Of a DNA stretch of 8,019 bases, positions 6,326 to 8,019 are shown one piece after another; position 1 is the first letter of the stretch, and every line of letters starts with the position of its first letter. Origin of the DNA: Pseudomonadota bacterium (GTDB lineage Bacteria; Pseudomonadota; Gammaproteobacteria; Burkholderiales; Burkholderiaceae_B); contig JAEWJD010000337.1 in the NCBI GenBank assembly GCA_023386765.1, positions 1 to 8,019 on the forward strand, in the 5' to 3' direction. The position numbers and the translations under genes are program-made. Below the pieces are notes generated by a model. That model saw only the letters and a list, made by a program, of their open reading frames with translations. It searched no databases and had not been told where the DNA came from.

Positions 6326-8019
6326 GGCGTTTCCTCGAAAACCAATTCATACCAGGGGCTGGCATCGGCATCACGGGTTTGCACCCGCAACTGCACCCCC
6401 GCCGCATCCTGCCGGATATCGCCGGACGGCAGCGCGGCCCGGCGGCGGCCCTGGCCATCCAGCGGGTACACCACCAGCCGGCCTGCGCGCGCACCCAGGC
6501 CCAGCGTGGCCGGGCTGCGCCGCAGCCAGGCCGGCGCCACGGTGGCCATCGGCGCCGATGGCCCATCGGCTGCTGCCGACGGCGCCAGGGTCAGCCAGCC
6601 GGACTGCCCGCGATAAGGCGCGCGCTCCTGGGGCCGGGGCGGATGCGAACCCGGTACAGAACCGGTCGTGTCATTGCCCAGGCCAAGCAGCAGGTGGCGC
6701 GAGCCGGCCAGCGGCCGGCCATCAAGCGCAGTCAGCATGGCGCTGGCGGCGGGCGGGCCGCCGGCATCGAACTGCATCCAGATCGCCCCGGCGCCAATAC
6801 GCGCGGTGCTGGTCGCACCGAACAGGCCCCACAGTCCGGGCGCATCCAGCACCACCCGGCCGGACTCATGGCGCAATACGCCATCGGCACTGACCCGCCG
6901 CACCGGCGTGGGCGGCAAAGGCGGCGGCGTATGCGCGGGCTGCAGGTCCAGGGCCAGGCGCCCGGCAAAGGCAAGGCTGGGAGAGATATTCAAGGCCTCG
7001 CCCAGGGCCACGGCAATAGCGTCGAAACGCCGCTCGGCGCCCAGCGCCAGGCGCGTCTGGGTGCCGGCCGGCACATCGATCGCTGCGGCCAGCGGCGCCA
7101 GCAACGGTTCGCGGAACAGGCGGGCGCTCTGGCCGGCCAGCGCCAAGCGTCCCCAGTCGCCGCTGAGCGTGAAGCGGGCCGGCGCGCGCGGCAACGCCGC
7201 GCTATCGCTGTAATCGAAGTAGAACAGGCCATCCCAGTCCTGCAGCGCCCCCACGGCGCTCATCAGTGGCAGGATCTCCGCGCCACGCGGATTGGGAAAG
7301 GGTTGATTGAACTCGCTCACCACGAAAGGCCGCGCGCGGTCACGACGCAGCGACAGCGCCAGCACCCGGTCGAACTCCTGCCCGCTGGCGCTGATATCGG
7401 CGATGCGCCAGTCCTGCTCGCCCCGGATATCCGGATGGGCCACGTAGAAGTGTTCGTCGATATAGTCCATCGAGGCCTGCGAATCGAAGTTCAGCAAGCC
7501 TCCATAAGCCATCTGCGTGCCGGTGACCGGCACCGGCATCCCCGCAGCCTCGCGCACCACCGCGCGCAGACGATCGAAATAGGCCCGGTCGGTGGCGGCC
7601 AGAAAGCGCAGGAAGTCCTCCTCGCGCCGGTTGCCCGCCTCGGACTGGCCAAACCAGTCATTCCAGCGCCGGGCCACGCCGGCGCGCAATTGCGCCAGAC
7701 CGGTGGCATGTGCGCTGGCCTGGCCCGGCATGGGCAATTGCGCCGCGCCGGCTTCGCCATCGGGGCATCCGCCCCAGGCCTCGCAAGCCTGCCGCAGCGA
7801 GCCGTACTGCGCCAGCAACCAGTCCTGCCATCGCTGCCGCAACTGCGGAGCATAGGCCGACGGCACCGCCGAAGCCCAGTCCGTCCCCAGCCAGGAAGCC
7901 AGCAGGGATGACTCATTGTTGATCTCGACCATGGCCAGCGCCGGATTGTCGCGCAGGCCCAGGCGCTCGATCAGCGTGCGCGCATACGTTTCCTGGCGTG
8001 CCAGCAACCGCGGGTCATA
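6322..8019 (-). CDS. Glycoside hydrolase, clan GH-A type (cellulase/beta-galactosidase-like), 5' end cut by window edge
   Basis: The visible 565 residues are open to the right edge; the frame continues upstream as 'YDPR...', so the TTG at 8007 is only an internal leucine codon. The left part is the second half of a TIM-barrel hydrolase. 'YDPRLLARQETYARTL' leads to 'ALAMVEINNESSLL' (27-40), where Asn35-Glu36 is the acid/base pair of clan GH-A. 'MDYIDEHFYVAHP' (184-196) follows, then 'RPFVVSEFNQPFPNP' (230-244) with Glu236 as likely nucleophile, 200 residues on, as expected for beta-strands 4 and 7. After the barrel come about 270 residues of beta-rich, low-similarity sequence with a proline-rich linker (361-372), perhaps carbohydrate-binding or structural modules. 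Probably 150 to 250 residues are missing, including any signal peptide. Hydrolases inside exopolysaccharide operons (PslG, BcsZ are examples) cut or edit polymer in the periplasm; that role here is inference. It is the first visible gene of the minus-strand operon; its stop overlaps the next ATG. Confidence 0.82.
   Translation of the reverse strand, partial: YDPRLLARQETYARTLIERLGLRDNPALAMVEINNESSLLASWLGTDWASAVPSAYAPQLRQRWQDWLLAQYGSLRQACEAWGGCPDGEAGAAQLPMPGQASAHATGLAQLRAGVARRWNDWFGQSEAGNRREEDFLRFLAATDRAYFDRLRAVVREAAGMPVPVTGTQMAYGGLLNFDSQASMDYIDEHFYVAHPDIRGEQDWRIADISASGQEFDRVLALSLRRDRARPFVVSEFNQPFPNPRGAEILPLMSAVGALQDWDGLFYFDYSDSAALPRAPARFTLSGDWGRLALAGQSARLFREPLLAPLAAAIDVPAGTQTRLALGAERRFDAIAVALGEALNISPSLAFAGRLALDLQPAHTPPPLPPTPVRRVSADGVLRHESGRVVLDAPGLWGLFGATSTARIGAGAIWMQFDAGGPPAASAMLTALDGRPLAGSRHLLLGLGNDTTGSVPGSHPPRPQERAPYRGQSGWLTLAPSAAADGPSAPMATVAPAWLRRSPATLGLGARAGRLVVYPLDGQGRRRAALPSGDIRQDAAGVQLRVQTRDADASPWYELVFEETP
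6330..6336 (-). promoter_or_regulatory. Shine-Dalgarno GAGGAAA for the GT2 gene
   Basis: GAGGAAA ends 4 bases ahead of ATG 6325, with GAGG 7 bases ahead. It lies inside the last codons of the hydrolase gene (Glu-Glu-Thr-Pro-stop). It fixes the start at 6325 and fits coupled translation. Confidence 0.6.
6904..6939 (-). other. Proline-rich interdomain linker in the glycoside hydrolase
   Basis: Residues 361-372 of the visible protein read PAHTPPPLPPTP, with seven prolines in twelve positions. This marks a probable boundary between a jelly-roll-like or barrel-capping region and a last C-terminal domain of about 190 residues. Such linkers often separate catalytic from accessory modules in secreted glycosidases. 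Confidence 0.5.

Noticed and set aside
4219..6616. Two plus-strand open frames of about 490-500 codons opposite the two GT2 genes
   Set aside because: Composition is Arg/Gln/His-rich and low in hydrophobic cores. They mirror genuine GT2 genes whose DxD, TED and QxxRW motifs are intact.
6379..7911. Open frame of 510 codons on the plus strand, opposite the glycoside hydrolase
   Set aside because: It is rich in Arg, Gln, Gly and Ala without any motif. Long antisense frames are expected opposite a high-GC gene with strong third-position bias, and the minus-strand frame has clear catalytic motifs.
8005..8007. TTG as the start of the glycoside hydrolase
   Set aside because: The frame remains open to the window edge with family-typical sequence (YDPR) before it, and the first half of the TIM barrel is still missing, so the real start is outside.

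Overview
This high-GC window (roughly two-thirds G+C by eye, strong GC bias at third codon positions) is packed with genes for cell-surface or exported polysaccharide. The coding style, the epimerase sequence pattern and the tight ATGA/GTGA gene overlaps suggest a proteobacterium, plausibly a Burkholderiales/Alcaligenaceae-type beta-proteobacterium. That placement is inference; no rRNA or other taxonomic marker is present.

Layout. From the left, two plus-strand genes: the 3' part of an NAD-dependent epimerase/dehydratase (1..758, cut by the window start), then a putative GT-A-type glycosyltransferase with an HFDGDM motif (755..1819). Facing them are five minus-strand genes, read from right to left: a glycoside hydrolase of the clan GH-A type cut by the right edge (6322..8019); a soluble-type GT2 glycosyltransferase (5387..6325); a membrane GT2 glycosyltransferase with synthase-type motifs (4189..5379); a Wzx-like polysaccharide flippase of the MOP superfamily (2915..4192); and an ExoZ-like membrane acyltransferase (1816..2847). 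The two convergent sets meet with their stop codons overlapping by 4 bases, leaving no intergenic space there.

How the parts fit. The minus-strand genes look like one transcription unit: junctions are a 4-base overlap, a 7-base gap, a 4-base overlap and a 67-base gap. The GT2 enzymes would build a glycan on the cytoplasmic face of the inner membrane. The flippase would move lipid-linked units across, the acyltransferase would acylate (probably acetylate) them, and the hydrolase would trim or release polymer in the periplasm or outside. The epimerase would supply or modify a nucleotide sugar, and the plus-strand glycosyltransferase would add a residue. No polymerase (Wzy), Wza/Wzc export genes or regulator lie in the window, so the pathway type and the operon promoters must be outside it. 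The polymer's identity cannot be read from this sequence.

There is no non-coding stretch longer than 67 bases. I saw no tRNA, rRNA, CRISPR array, insertion sequence or clear terminator. The most unusual content is the poorly classifiable plus-strand glycosyltransferase, the synthase-type glycosyltransferase next to a flippase, and the hydrolase with a long C-terminal extension. I see a polysaccharide locus that may make an uncharacterised polymer, not a new class of system.
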